Shown here piece after piece: positions 54,693 to 63,049 of a DNA stretch of 64,000 bases; the stretch's first letter is position 1, and each line of letters opens with the position of its first letter. The stretch covers positions 2,852,001 through 2,916,000 of the forward strand of contig NZ_CBDIIJ010000002.1 of NCBI RefSeq assembly GCF_965279675.1. Direction: 5' to 3'. The position numbers and the translations under genes are program-made. Origin of the DNA: Mucisphaera sp965279675 (lineage in GTDB: Bacteria; Planctomycetota; Phycisphaerae; Phycisphaerales; Phycisphaeraceae). The notes below the pieces were generated by a model. The model did no database searches. It worked only from the letters and a program-made list of their open reading frames with translations, and was not told the DNA's origin.

Positions 54693-55280
54693 ATGGCCAT
54701 CGAAATCGAAGCCAAAATGAAAGCCGGAGACGTCCAGGTCCTCCGCAGCCAACTCAAGGAACTCGGCGCCAAGTGCCTCGGCCGAGTCCTCGAAACCAAC
54801 ACCTACTTCGACACCCACGACCAACGCCTCAAAGCCGGCGACCAGGGCCTCCGCATCCGACTCACCCGAAGCGAGAACGGCACCGATCGCAAGGTCTACC
54901 TCACCCACAAAGGACCACGCTCCCACGGCGGGCTCAAACGCCGCAGCGAAGCCGAAGTCGAAATCTCCTCCGCAGAAGACGCCGCCGACCTCCTCGTCGG
55001 ACTCGGCTACATCCCCAGACTCACCTTCGAAAAACGACGTGAAACCTGGAAGCTGGGCGTCACCGACATCATGATTGACGAGATCCCCATGCTCGGCTCC
55101 TGGATCGAGATCGAAGGCGACCGCGAAGAAGACGTCGTCACCGTCCGCGAACAACTCGGCCTCGACAACAGCCCGCTCGTCAAAGCCAGCTACGTCGCCA
55201 TGCTCCGTTCCCACGCCATCGAGCACGGCCTGCCCGAAGAAGTCTTCCGCTTCCAGCCCGCCGAAACCGCCACCACCTGA
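54693..55280 (+). CDS. CYTH-domain protein (class IV adenylate cyclase/triphosphatase type)
   Basis: The 195-residue protein starts IEIEAKMK, holding the ExExK signature of CYTH triphosphate tunnel enzymes. It also has TYFDTHDQRL, LRIRLTRSENG, YLTHKGPR, the EAEVEIS strand, FEKRRETW and SWIEIEGD. Substrates in the family include ATP (to cAMP), thiamine triphosphate and inorganic triphosphate; which applies cannot be told. The start at 54693 lies behind GGAAA. Confidence 0.87.
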   Translation: MAIEIEAKMKAGDVQVLRSQLKELGAKCLGRVLETNTYFDTHDQRLKAGDQGLRIRLTRSENGTDRKVYLTHKGPRSHGGLKRRSEAEVEISSAEDAADLLVGLGYIPRLTFEKRRETWKLGVTDIMIDEIPMLGSWIEIEGDREEDVVTVREQLGLDNSPLVKASYVAMLRSHAIEHGLPEEVFRFQPAETATT

Positions 55281-55311
55281 CCAGCCCCACCATCCCGCCA
55301 AGGAGCCCAGC

Positions 55312-55704
55312 TTGCGCTTCGAGTTGATCGACCGAGTTCTGGAACTGGACGACACCGGCATCGTCGCCATCAAGATGGTCTCCGCCGCAGAGGAATACCT
55401 AGGCGACCACTTCCCAGGCTTCCCCGTCCTCCCGGGTGTCATGATGCTCGAAGCCATGACACAGGCCGGCCGGAAACTCGCCAGCCACCTCGGCATGGAC
55501 CACCGACTCGTCATCGCCGAGGTCCGCAACATCCGCTACGCAGCCATGGTCCGACCCGGACAGACCCTCAAGGTCACCGTCAAACCTCGCAAGCAGACCG
55601 ACGGCCAGCTCGAATGCGAAGGCCGGGGCGAAGTCGAAGGCGAACTGGCCGTTTCAGGTCGCTTCACCCTCGCGAGTGAAAAAGCGGGCCGTGTGTTACG
55701 CTAA
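55312..55704 (+). CDS. FabZ-like 3-hydroxyacyl-ACP dehydratase
   Basis: The 130-residue hotdog protein starts at TTG 55312, seven bases after AGGAG. It carries GDHFPGFPVLPGVMMLEAMTQ, with the catalytic His (near residue 33) and Glu of FabZ/FabA. It should dehydrate 3-hydroxyacyl-ACP or be a related thioester enzyme. It is followed by an acyl carrier protein and a second FabZ-like gene, so the three probably act together on an acyl chain. Confidence 0.87.
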   Translation: MRFELIDRVLELDDTGIVAIKMVSAAEEYLGDHFPGFPVLPGVMMLEAMTQAGRKLASHLGMDHRLVIAEVRNIRYAAMVRPGQTLKVTVKPRKQTDGQLECEGRGEVEGELAVSGRFTLASEKAGRVLR

Positions 55705-55757
55705 CCCTCATAAACAGTTGCAATCGGCGTAAGCCGAGTTCACGGAGCAAGCAAAAC

Positions 55758-56144
55758 ATGGCCATGAGCACGGATGAAGTTTTCGACAAGGTCCGCGAAG
55801 TCCTCGAAGACGCCTTAGGCGTCGACCCCGACGAAGTCACCCCCGAAGCCACCCTCGGACCCGACCTCGGTGCCGAATCCATCGACTACCTCGACATCGC
55901 CTTCCGACTGGAGAAAGCCTTCGGCATCAAAATCGATCAGGCAGAGATGATGCCCAGCGACGTCCTCAGCGATGCCAAGTACGTCCAGGACGGCAAAGTC
56001 ACCGACGCCGGCCTCGCCGAACTCAAAGCCAAGATGCCACACGCCGACCTCACCGAATTCGAGAAGTCCCGCTCCGTCGACGACTTCAACAAAGTCTTCA
56101 CCGTCGACACCATCGTCCGCTTCGTCCAGACCAAACTGGACTAA
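55758..56144 (+). CDS. Acyl carrier protein (long type)
   Basis: The 128-residue carrier has the phosphopantetheine serine at about residue 41 in DLGAESIDYLDIAFRLEKAF. The Asp usually before Ser is Glu, a form I associate with planctomycete carriers. A C-terminal extension of about 40 residues is longer than fatty-acid ACPs (about 80). It is placed between two dehydratases, so its cargo is probably specialised. Confidence 0.87.
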   Translation: MAMSTDEVFDKVREVLEDALGVDPDEVTPEATLGPDLGAESIDYLDIAFRLEKAFGIKIDQAEMMPSDVLSDAKYVQDGKVTDAGLAELKAKMPHADLTEFEKSRSVDDFNKVFTVDTIVRFVQTKLD

Positions 56145-56148
56145 AGCC

Positions 56149-56661
56149 ATGCGCTGGATCTGGATCGACCGCATCCTCGAACTCGACAAAGGCAAACGCT
56201 GCGTCGCCATCAAATGCGTCTCCGCCGCCGAAGACGTGCTCCACGACCACTTCGAAGCCGACAGCAACCGTGCCGCCGCACCCATGATGCCCCACAGCCT
56301 CCTCATCGAAGGCATGGCCCAGACCGCAGGCATCCTCGTCGGACACCAGGGCGACTTCAAGGAAAAAGTCATCCTCGCAAAAATCGCCAAGGCAAGGTTC
56401 CACGCCGTCGCCCAGCCCGGCGACGTCGTACGGTTCACCGCCAACATCGACCGTTACGACGAGATGGGCGCTTCCACCTCCGGCACCCTGGAAATCCTCG
56501 ATCCCCAGACCGGCGACGCCACCCCCCTCGCCGAGATCGAACTGATGTTCAGCCACATCGACCAGAACCGCGCCGGCCTCGCCTTCCCCGAAGAAAACTT
56601 CGTCTTCACCAGCCAGTTCATGGACCTGCTCGACCGAAGCGGCATCCAGCGACCCAACTGA
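56149..56661 (+). CDS. Second FabZ-like hotdog dehydratase
   Basis: The 170-residue protein starts four bases after the ACP stop. It has WIDRILELDKGKRCVAIKCVS and DHFEADSNRAAAPMMPHSLL with LIEGMAQTAG. The spacing between DHF and PMMPHS is longer than in the first copy, which holds HFPG-PVLPG. Both catalytic positions (His, Glu) appear kept. It probably pairs with the first copy on a lipid or polyketide-like path. No ketosynthase is in the window. Confidence 0.82.
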   Translation: MRWIWIDRILELDKGKRCVAIKCVSAAEDVLHDHFEADSNRAAAPMMPHSLLIEGMAQTAGILVGHQGDFKEKVILAKIAKARFHAVAQPGDVVRFTANIDRYDEMGASTSGTLEILDPQTGDATPLAEIELMFSHIDQNRAGLAFPEENFVFTSQFMDLLDRSGIQRPN

Positions 56662-56691
56662 CGCCAACCACAAGCTGCCCGGAGAGGACCG

Positions 56692-57657
56692 ATGGCAAGC
56701 GCACGCCTGGGCAGACTGATCAGACTCATCACCCTTGTCCAGTCCGGACAGGCCAAAAGCCCCGACCACCTCGCCGATGAACTCGACGTCAGCCGACGCA
56801 CCGTCTTCCGCGACCTCGACCTCCTCCGCGAAGCCGGCGTCCCCTGCTACTTCGACGACGCAGGCTACAAAGTCGCCGAACGCTTCTTCCTCCCGCCAGT
56901 CAACCTCACCATCCAGGAAACCCTCGGCCTCCTGCTCCTCGGCAAGTCCGCCGAATCCATGCGCGATCAACCCCTGGGCGACCCCGCCGTCGCCGCCATC
57001 CGCAAACTCGTCAGCGCCGTCCCCGAACCCATGCGCAGCGCATGCGTCGATGTCATGGACCACGTCTCCTTCACACCCTCCGCCCGCGTGCCGGGCGACG
57101 CCGAAAGCCACTTCCACCAGCAACTCCAGACCTGCATCGACGAGCACCGCGTCTGCATCCTCCACTACCAGCCTGCCCGCGCCGACCAGCCCGAACCCGT
57201 CGAGATCCACCCCTACGCCCTCCACTTCGCCGCACGGGCCTGGTACGTCTTCGGTTACGTCAAACAGCACAAAGACGTCCGCGTCTTCAAACTCGTCCGA
57301 CTCACTGACATCGAACGCACCCAGCGAAAATTCACACCCCCAAAAAACTTCCGCGTCGCCGACAAGATCGGCAAAGCCTGGATGCTCATCCCCGAAGGCA
57401 AAATCTACAAGATCGAACTCATCTTCCAGCCCCGTGTCGCCCGCAACGTTATGGAAGTCGTCTGGCACCCCAGCCAGCAGCAGGAACTCCTAAAAGACGG
57501 AACCGCCCGACTCCGCTTCGAGGTCGATGGCCTCGGCGAAATCGCCTGGTGGATCTGCGGATACGCCGACCAGGCCCGCGTCATCAAGCCCCAAAAACTC
57601 CGCCAGCTCGTCGCCGACATGCACACCCGCGCCGCCGCCGGTTACGACGACACATAA
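56692..57657 (+). CDS. WYL-domain transcriptional regulator
   Basis: This 321-residue regulator has an N-terminal helix-turn-helix (LADELDVSRRTVFRDLDLLR, about 28-47) and a C-terminal WYL domain (about 140-310) with the sequence YALHFAARAWYVFGYV. WYL domains bind small ligands or nucleic acid. It follows the FabZ-ACP-FabZ set by 30 bases and may control it. Its 3' end overlaps nnrD by 16 bases. Confidence 0.85.
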   Translation: MASARLGRLIRLITLVQSGQAKSPDHLADELDVSRRTVFRDLDLLREAGVPCYFDDAGYKVAERFFLPPVNLTIQETLGLLLLGKSAESMRDQPLGDPAVAAIRKLVSAVPEPMRSACVDVMDHVSFTPSARVPGDAESHFHQQLQTCIDEHRVCILHYQPARADQPEPVEIHPYALHFAARAWYVFGYVKQHKDVRVFKLVRLTDIERTQRKFTPPKNFRVADKIGKAWMLIPEGKIYKIELIFQPRVARNVMEVVWHPSQQQELLKDGTARLRFEVDGLGEIAWWICGYADQARVIKPQKLRQLVADMHTRAAAGYDDT

Positions 57658-58532
57658 CCCGCCACCGCCTCCGTCAACGCATCCGTTAACTCCCGCGCCA
57701 GCATCCCCCGATCCGCATAACGTGCGACCCAGCTCTCTGCCGCCCGCCCATGCAGATACACACCCAGCCGCGCCGCATTAAACGGATCAAGCCCCTGCGC
57801 GATCAGCGAAGCGATCACCCCCGTCAGCACATCCCCAGATCCCCCCGTCCCCATCGCCGAGTGACCGCTCTCGTTCACGTAAAGACGATCACAACTCGCC
57901 GCCACCACCGTCCCCTGCCCCTTGAGAACCACCGTCGCCCCCAGGGCCTCCGCCAGCGCCCGCGCCGCGCCTTCCCGCTCCGCCGGATCCGTCCCACTCA
58001 ACCGAATCCCAAGCGGGTGCGCCAACCGTGCAAACTCGCCCGGATGAGGCGTCACCACCAGCCGCCCCGGCAAAGTCCCCGGCACGAGACATCCCGACGC
58101 CAGACGAACCGCCAACGCATTGAGCCCATCCGCATCCAGCACCACCGCCCTGGAAGGATCAGCCAGACAACCCTCCACCAGAGCAATCGTCTCCGCCGTC
58201 ACCCCCAGCCCCGGACCGATCGCCAGCACCGCCGATTTCTCAGGATCGGCCCGACCAATCGCCGCTAACGCTTCCGACGGATCACCCGGCAGCACCACCC
58301 CCGTCGCGCTCGGCTCTAAACCGATCACTTGATGCAGCACCTCACCCGCCGTCGCCACCTTCACCAGCCCGACACCCATCCGAAACGCCGCCCGCGCCAC
58401 CAGCGCCGGCGCGCCGATCATCCCCACCGACCCGCCCACCACCAGCACCGTCCCGAAAGTCCCCTTGTGTCCATCCGCTGGCCGCGCGGGGAGATCAGGC
58501 AAACCAGCAGCCGCAGCGCACCTCTCGCTCAT
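57642..58532 (-). CDS. nnrD: NAD(P)H-hydrate dehydratase
   Basis: The 296-residue ribokinase-fold enzyme repairs damaged NAD(P)H (the hydrate) using ADP or ATP. It has VLVVGGSVGMIGAPALVARAA, AIGPGLGV, VLDADGLNAL, VVTPHPGEFARL, VLKGQGTVVA and GTGGSGDVLTG with the catalytic Asp. The N-terminal epimerase half found in E. coli NnrE/D fusions is absent. Its ATG overlaps the larB stop as ATGA. Confidence 0.92.
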   Translation of the reverse strand: MSERCAAAAGLPDLPARPADGHKGTFGTVLVVGGSVGMIGAPALVARAAFRMGVGLVKVATAGEVLHQVIGLEPSATGVVLPGDPSEALAAIGRADPEKSAVLAIGPGLGVTAETIALVEGCLADPSRAVVLDADGLNALAVRLASGCLVPGTLPGRLVVTPHPGEFARLAHPLGIRLSGTDPAEREGAARALAEALGATVVLKGQGTVVAASCDRLYVNESGHSAMGTGGSGDVLTGVIASLIAQGLDPFNAARLGVYLHGRAAESWVARYADRGMLARELTDALTEAVAGYVSS

Positions 58533-59326
58533 GCCTCATCCGCTTGCTGAGTGACGCCCGCCCCACTCGCCAGCGCATTGATCCGACACGCGATGTACGC
58601 CGCCCCAAAACCATTATCGATATTCACCGTCGCCACCCCCGACGCACAACTGTTCAGCGAACTCAGCAACGACGCCAGCCCCTGAAAATGCGCCCCATAC
58701 CCCACGCTCGTCGGCACCGCGATGATCGGCGCATCAAGCAGCCCGCCCAGCACGCTCGGCAACGCCGCCTCCATCCCCGCCACTGCGATCACCACATCCG
58801 CTCGACGAATCTCCTCCACCCGACCCAGTAACCGATGCAACCCCGCCACACCCACATCCGCAATCAGATGCGTCGGATGCCCCAGCGCCTCACAGGTCAC
58901 CTTCGCCTCCATCGCCACCGGCAAGTCACTCGTGCCCCCCGTCACAATCGTCACCGCCGACCGCGCGTCCACCGTAGGCGGGTCGCCAATCGTCACCGTC
59001 CGAGCCAGCTCATCAATCCGCAGCGACTCCGTCGCCTCAAACGCCGACCGCACCAGCGATATCTGCTCCTTGTTGCATCGCGTCGCCAGCACACAAGCCC
59101 CAGAATCACGCAGCGTCCGTGCGATCGCCACCAGATGCTCCGCCGTCTTCCCCTGCCCGAAGATCACCTCCGCCGCCCCACACCGACGATCACGATCCAG
59201 ATCAACCGTCGCAAACCCTAGCGGCCGCGCCTGCAGATCAAGCAAAGCCTGCTTCGCCTCCGCCTGCGTCAGCTCACCGCCCGCCAGCCGACGCAGTATC
59301 TCATCCACAGCCGTCGCTTCATGCAT
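58529..59326 (-). CDS. larB: Nickel pincer cofactor biosynthesis protein LarB
   Basis: The 265-residue protein is a PurE-like carboxylase. LarB carboxylates and hydrolyses nicotinic acid adenine dinucleotide as the first step of the nickel pincer cofactor of lactate racemase. It shows an N-terminal helical part, then VTGGTSDLPVAMEA, VGVAGLHRLLGR, VVIAVAGMEAALPSV and VPTSVGYGAHFQGLASLLSSLN. larC and larE are not in this window. It overlaps nnrD by four bases and follows the 462-residue gene by nine. Confidence 0.9.
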   Translation of the reverse strand: MHEATAVDEILRRLAGGELTQAEAKQALLDLQARPLGFATVDLDRDRRCGAAEVIFGQGKTAEHLVAIARTLRDSGACVLATRCNKEQISLVRSAFEATESLRIDELARTVTIGDPPTVDARSAVTIVTGGTSDLPVAMEAKVTCEALGHPTHLIADVGVAGLHRLLGRVEEIRRADVVIAVAGMEAALPSVLGGLLDAPIIAVPTSVGYGAHFQGLASLLSSLNSCASGVATVNIDNGFGAAYIACRINALASGAGVTQQADEA

Positions 59327-59335
59327 GCCTTCATC

Positions 59336-60724
59336 TTACCCCTTCACCCCGGGCAACACCGCCCGCACCCGCTCCCGCAGCGCTGCCAACGTAGTCTCCG
59401 GATACAACCCGAAAAACCAGTCCCGCCGCCCCGCCACCCCGCGATTCGCCAGCCCCCGCCGAACTCGCACTAGCCGATCATCCGCCTCCTCCAGCAGCCC
59501 CGCGTGCTGCGCACACAGCAGATCATTGATCGCATGAATCCGCGCAAAGGCCGCCGCCCGATCAGCCTTGCCCGCCAGTCCCTCCATCTTCTCGATCAAA
59601 CCCCGCTTCTCCCGCACCAGCCCCTCATCCGCATCCTTCGCAAAACGATCCACGTTGTGCTTCAGGTGATGCACCCACCATAGCGCTTTCGGCAGCTCCT
59701 CCGGAACCGAAACCGGCACCGGAAAATCCAGGTAAGCATCCGCCGTCACCACCGCCTGCGAAGCCAGCCGCTCCCCCCGCCAACGCTCCCACCACCGCTC
59801 CGTGATCCGGTCATACACCGCCCCACCCGTCCCATGCACAAACAGGTCCACCACCGAAGACCGCAGATACCCTGTCAACAACAGCGCCCGAGGCAGCAAG
59901 CGCACCACCGAACGATCCACCGCCCCGCCATCCTCAAACACCACCAACGGCTCACTATCCGCCACATCCACAAACACCCGGCGCCGCGGCCTCCCCGCTT
60001 CCACCCCCCAAACCGGCAACTCCACCAACATGTCATCCGCATACAACGCCGGCACCCCCGCCTCCGGAAACGCCCGACACGCCTCGTTGTAAGCCCGCAT
60101 CGCCTCCGGCGCCTCCGCGATCAACCGCCCCAACAACCGCCGATACCCCGGCAGACCCGCCAGATCCGACACGAACAACACCGGCAACGCCTCATGATCC
60201 GACCACCGCAACCGAGCCAACAAAGCCGTCATCTGTGCCGCCGCATGAACACCAGGCAGCCCATCCGCAACAGCTTCATCCAACGCCCCAACCCCCAGCC
60301 CCCGAAACGCCGCCAACGCTTCCTTACTCGATGGCTTTCGCTGCCCCGTCGGCAACGACAATCCCCGCTCATCACCCACCACCGCCCGCACCGACAACCG
60401 CTCGCCAGCCACCTCCGGCACGTCCAGCGACCAGACCGGCTGCGTGTCCTGATCCACCACCACGTGCAACACACCCGCCCCCAGCGACCTCACTTCATCC
60501 AGAAACAGGTCCTTCGCCAGAATCCCCGGATGATGAAAAAACGCCTGATGCCCCGTCCCCACCAACGGCTTCTCAAAGTCCGCCGCCAACAGCCGCCCCG
60601 TCCCCAACGCCTCCGCGTGCCGATTCACGACCGCCACCAGCGAGCCCAAGTCCTCGCTTCGCTCCCCAGCCGCAAGCACCTCCGGCACGCCAGACACCCG
60701 AGTCACCGGAGCAGGCGCGTCCAT
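59336..60724 (-). CDS. Unknown protein of 462 residues, faintly BshC-like
   Basis: No family is certain. Residues about 50-75 read VGTGHQAFFHHPGILAKDLF, a pattern that recalls VTGQQ-GGPLYTLYK of the cysteine-adding enzyme BshC. LFVHGTGGAVYDRITERWW near residue 310 recalls the region FVGGPGEIAY of the same family. The rest does not align by eye. Other features are SDLAGLPGYRRLL and an RNKx-like helical end. It is in an operon with a glycosyltransferase (3-base gap) and larB (9-base gap). Confidence 0.5.
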   Translation of the reverse strand: MDAPAPVTRVSGVPEVLAAGERSEDLGSLVAVVNRHAEALGTGRLLAADFEKPLVGTGHQAFFHHPGILAKDLFLDEVRSLGAGVLHVVVDQDTQPVWSLDVPEVAGERLSVRAVVGDERGLSLPTGQRKPSSKEALAAFRGLGVGALDEAVADGLPGVHAAAQMTALLARLRWSDHEALPVLFVSDLAGLPGYRRLLGRLIAEAPEAMRAYNEACRAFPEAGVPALYADDMLVELPVWGVEAGRPRRRVFVDVADSEPLVVFEDGGAVDRSVVRLLPRALLLTGYLRSSVVDLFVHGTGGAVYDRITERWWERWRGERLASQAVVTADAYLDFPVPVSVPEELPKALWWVHHLKHNVDRFAKDADEGLVREKRGLIEKMEGLAGKADRAAAFARIHAINDLLCAQHAGLLEEADDRLVRVRRGLANRGVAGRRDWFFGLYPETTLAALRERVRAVLPGVKG

Positions 60725-60727
60725 CAG

Positions 60728-61468
60728 TCAACCACCGCTCAGACACGGGCTAGGCGTCGACTTCGCCAACGCCGGATGCTTCGTGATCTCATCACGAAAC
60801 ACCTCCTTGTAATGATCCAGCCGCGTCACCGGATCATCCAACGGCCCCCCAAAACTCCGATTCGGATCGTTGTAGATCAGCCGAATCGGCACCTCACGAA
60901 CACGCAAACCCGCAGCCGCCGACTGCACCCAGAACTGAAGCGGAATCGCATAACCATCCACCGTCAGATCAAAACTGCTCAGCGACGACACCCGATACGC
61001 CTTGAACCCGCAGAACGTATCCGTCACCGACATACCCAAACAATCATTCACCCACCGCGTCACCTCGCTGTTGATCTTCCGACGATCCTCAGGCGGCGGG
61101 TCCCCGCAAACCTTCACATCCAGATACCGACTCCCCGACAACACATCCGCATCATCCTCACCAATCGCCCGATAGAAGTCCGGCAGACTCGAAGGCTCAT
61201 GCTGCTCATCACAGTCCATCGTGATCAGCCAGTCATACCGATAGCTCTGCGCCCACCGAAACGCATCCCGGATCGACCGCCCATACCCCAGATTCGTGCG
61301 ATGCCGAATCACGTCCACCGGTTGCTTCGCCAGCAACGAAGGCGTGTCGTCCGTCGACCCATCATCGATCACCAGGATGTCATCCGCGTACGCACTCACC
61401 CTGCTCAAAACAGACGTGACGTAACGCTCTTCGTTGTAGACAGGAATGGCAACCAGCGTTCGGCTCAT
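60728..61468 (-). CDS. Glycosyltransferase family 2
   Basis: The 246-residue enzyme is GT-A type with AIPVYNEERYV, DDILVIDDGSTDDT, NLGYGRSIRDAFRWA and ITMDCDEQHEP, where the metal-binding motif DxD is DCDEQ. It resembles dolichol-phosphate-mannose synthases but lacks the C-terminal membrane helices. The sugar donor and acceptor are unknown. It leads a four-gene overlapping or closely packed unit down to nnrD. Confidence 0.87.
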   Translation of the reverse strand: MSRTLVAIPVYNEERYVTSVLSRVSAYADDILVIDDGSTDDTPSLLAKQPVDVIRHRTNLGYGRSIRDAFRWAQSYRYDWLITMDCDEQHEPSSLPDFYRAIGEDDADVLSGSRYLDVKVCGDPPPEDRRKINSEVTRWVNDCLGMSVTDTFCGFKAYRVSSLSSFDLTVDGYAIPLQFWVQSAAAGLRVREVPIRLIYNDPNRSFGGPLDDPVTRLDHYKEVFRDEITKHPALAKSTPSPCLSGG

Positions 61469-61525
61469 AAATCAACCTGATAGAAGACCGCGACCAATCA
61501 CCCCTGCCACGGTCTGACTCTAGGT

Positions 61526-62362
61526 TCAACCCGCCGGCTTATCCACCACCGTTCGATGAAGCCGAACAAGATCATCGACCGAAAGCTCCTCCGGCCGCTG
61601 CGCCGCCCCTACTCCCTCAGGCCACGCCCGATCCCGCCCCAGCACAGACCCCAGCTGCTTCCGCCGCTGCCCGAACAGCCGATGCAGCAGCCCCGCAAAC
61701 GACCCGAGATCCGACACCGCCACCTCCGCCCGCCGCCGCAGCCGGATCACCGCCGAATCCACCGCCGGAGCCGGATAAAAACACCCGGGCGGCACACGAC
61801 TGATCAACTCGATCTCGAACACCACTTGCAACAGAATCCCCAGCACCCCGTAAGCCTTCGACCCCGGCCCCGCCAGAATCCGATCCGCCACCTCCTTCTG
61901 AATCATCGCCACCCCCAAACCCATCCCAGGCATCCGCTCCGCCAGATTGATCAGCAAAGGCGAAGCAATCTGATAAGGCAGATTCGCCACCAGCTTGAAA
62001 GGCTCCTCCCCCAACACCTCCAACATCCGCCGATTCAAACCATGCTTCCCATCCAGCATGTCCCCGATGATGAGCCGAAAACGCTCCCCATCCTCACCAA
62101 ACCGATCCCGCAGCAACCCTTCCAACTCACCATCAAACTCCACCGCCACCACCCGCGACCCCGCGCCGATCAGCGCCTCCGTCAACACCCCCGTCCCCGG
62201 CCCCACTTCCAGCACCCGCTCACCATCCCCCAACTCCGCCGCTGCCACAATCTTCAGCAGATGATTCCGATCCAGAAGAAAGTTCTGCCCCAGCTTCTTC
62301 TTCGGACGCAGCCCCGCCCGCATCAACTGCTGCGGGATGCTCAAACGCTCGGGCTCACTCAC
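61526..62362 (-). CDS. rsmA: 16S rRNA dimethyladenosine transferase
   Basis: The 278-residue enzyme methylates two adenines near the end of 16S rRNA. It has KKKLGQNFLLDRN, VLEVGPGTGVLTEAL (SAM binding), ANLPYQIASPLL (catalytic NLPY), and the C-terminal domain beginning LGVAMIQKEVADR. The start is taken as GTG at 62362, which overlaps the SGNH hydrolase stop as GTGA with GAGG upstream. A further in-frame Met at 62404 lies inside the previous gene. Confidence 0.94.
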   Translation of the reverse strand: MSEPERLSIPQQLMRAGLRPKKKLGQNFLLDRNHLLKIVAAAELGDGERVLEVGPGTGVLTEALIGAGSRVVAVEFDGELEGLLRDRFGEDGERFRLIIGDMLDGKHGLNRRMLEVLGEEPFKLVANLPYQIASPLLINLAERMPGMGLGVAMIQKEVADRILAGPGSKAYGVLGILLQVVFEIELISRVPPGCFYPAPAVDSAVIRLRRRAEVAVSDLGSFAGLLHRLFGQRRKQLGSVLGRDRAWPEGVGAAQRPEELSVDDLVRLHRTVVDKPAG

Positions 62363-63030
62363 GCCTCGATCGCCTCTTCCGAAGCCGCCACCGCCTCCAG
62401 CCACGCATCCGCCATCAGCTGATGACCGGCCAGCGTCGGATGCACCCCATCCTCCGCCCAGTAAGCCGCCGGAGCCCGTTCCAACGCCTCATCAAACAAC
62501 CGCTGAAACGGCACCAGCGTCGCATCGAACTCCGTCACCAGCCGATGCACGATCTCACGCCTGGGATCCAGATTGCTACGCATCGGCAGATCCTTGCCCG
62601 CGCCACAAGGCAGCACAAACGGCTCGGCCAACACCACCCGCGCCTCAGGCAGCGCATGCACAAACCGATCCAAAATCTCCCGATACCCCGCCTCGAACGC
62701 GTCGTAAGCCGTCGGCGAATCCGTATTCGCCGGGCTCAGCCCGTGCCACGTATCGTTCACACCAATGAGCACACTCAGCACCGTCGGACGCAGCGACACC
62801 GCATCCTCCTCCCACCGCTCCACCAGGTGCGACATCCGGTTACCGCCAATCCCACGGTTCAACACACGAATCCCCGGACGATCCGCCAGCAACCTCGCCG
62901 CCGCCATCCGCACGTACCCCTGCCCAAGCCCATCGGGCTGATTCGGGGCCAGCACATCACGATCACGACCCGCATCCGTGATCGAGTCGCCCTGAAACAG
63001 CACCAGGTCATCAGCGTGGAGATGGCTCAT
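62359..63030 (-). CDS. SGNH/GDSL-family hydrolase
   Basis: The 223-residue enzyme has block I LFQGDSITDAGR (nucleophile Ser), block II NRGIGGNR, block III IGVNDTWHG and block V DGVHPTLAGH. The four SGNH residues Ser, Gly, Asn and His are all present. There is no signal peptide, so it is probably cytoplasmic. Substrate may be an acyl ester. It overlaps rsmA by four bases and diverges from mutL with about 20 bases between starts. Confidence 0.9.
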   Translation of the reverse strand: MSHLHADDLVLFQGDSITDAGRDRDVLAPNQPDGLGQGYVRMAAARLLADRPGIRVLNRGIGGNRMSHLVERWEEDAVSLRPTVLSVLIGVNDTWHGLSPANTDSPTAYDAFEAGYREILDRFVHALPEARVVLAEPFVLPCGAGKDLPMRSNLDPRREIVHRLVTEFDATLVPFQRLFDEALERAPAAYWAEDGVHPTLAGHQLMADAWLEAVAASEEAIEA

Positions 63031-63049
63031 GGGTCGCTACGATAGGCAC

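Noticed and set aside
59834..61480. 548-codon plus-strand open frame, Arg/His/Pro-rich
   Set aside because: It is antisense to the glycosyltransferase and the 462-residue gene. Its composition is typical of reverse-frame readings of GC-rich genes.
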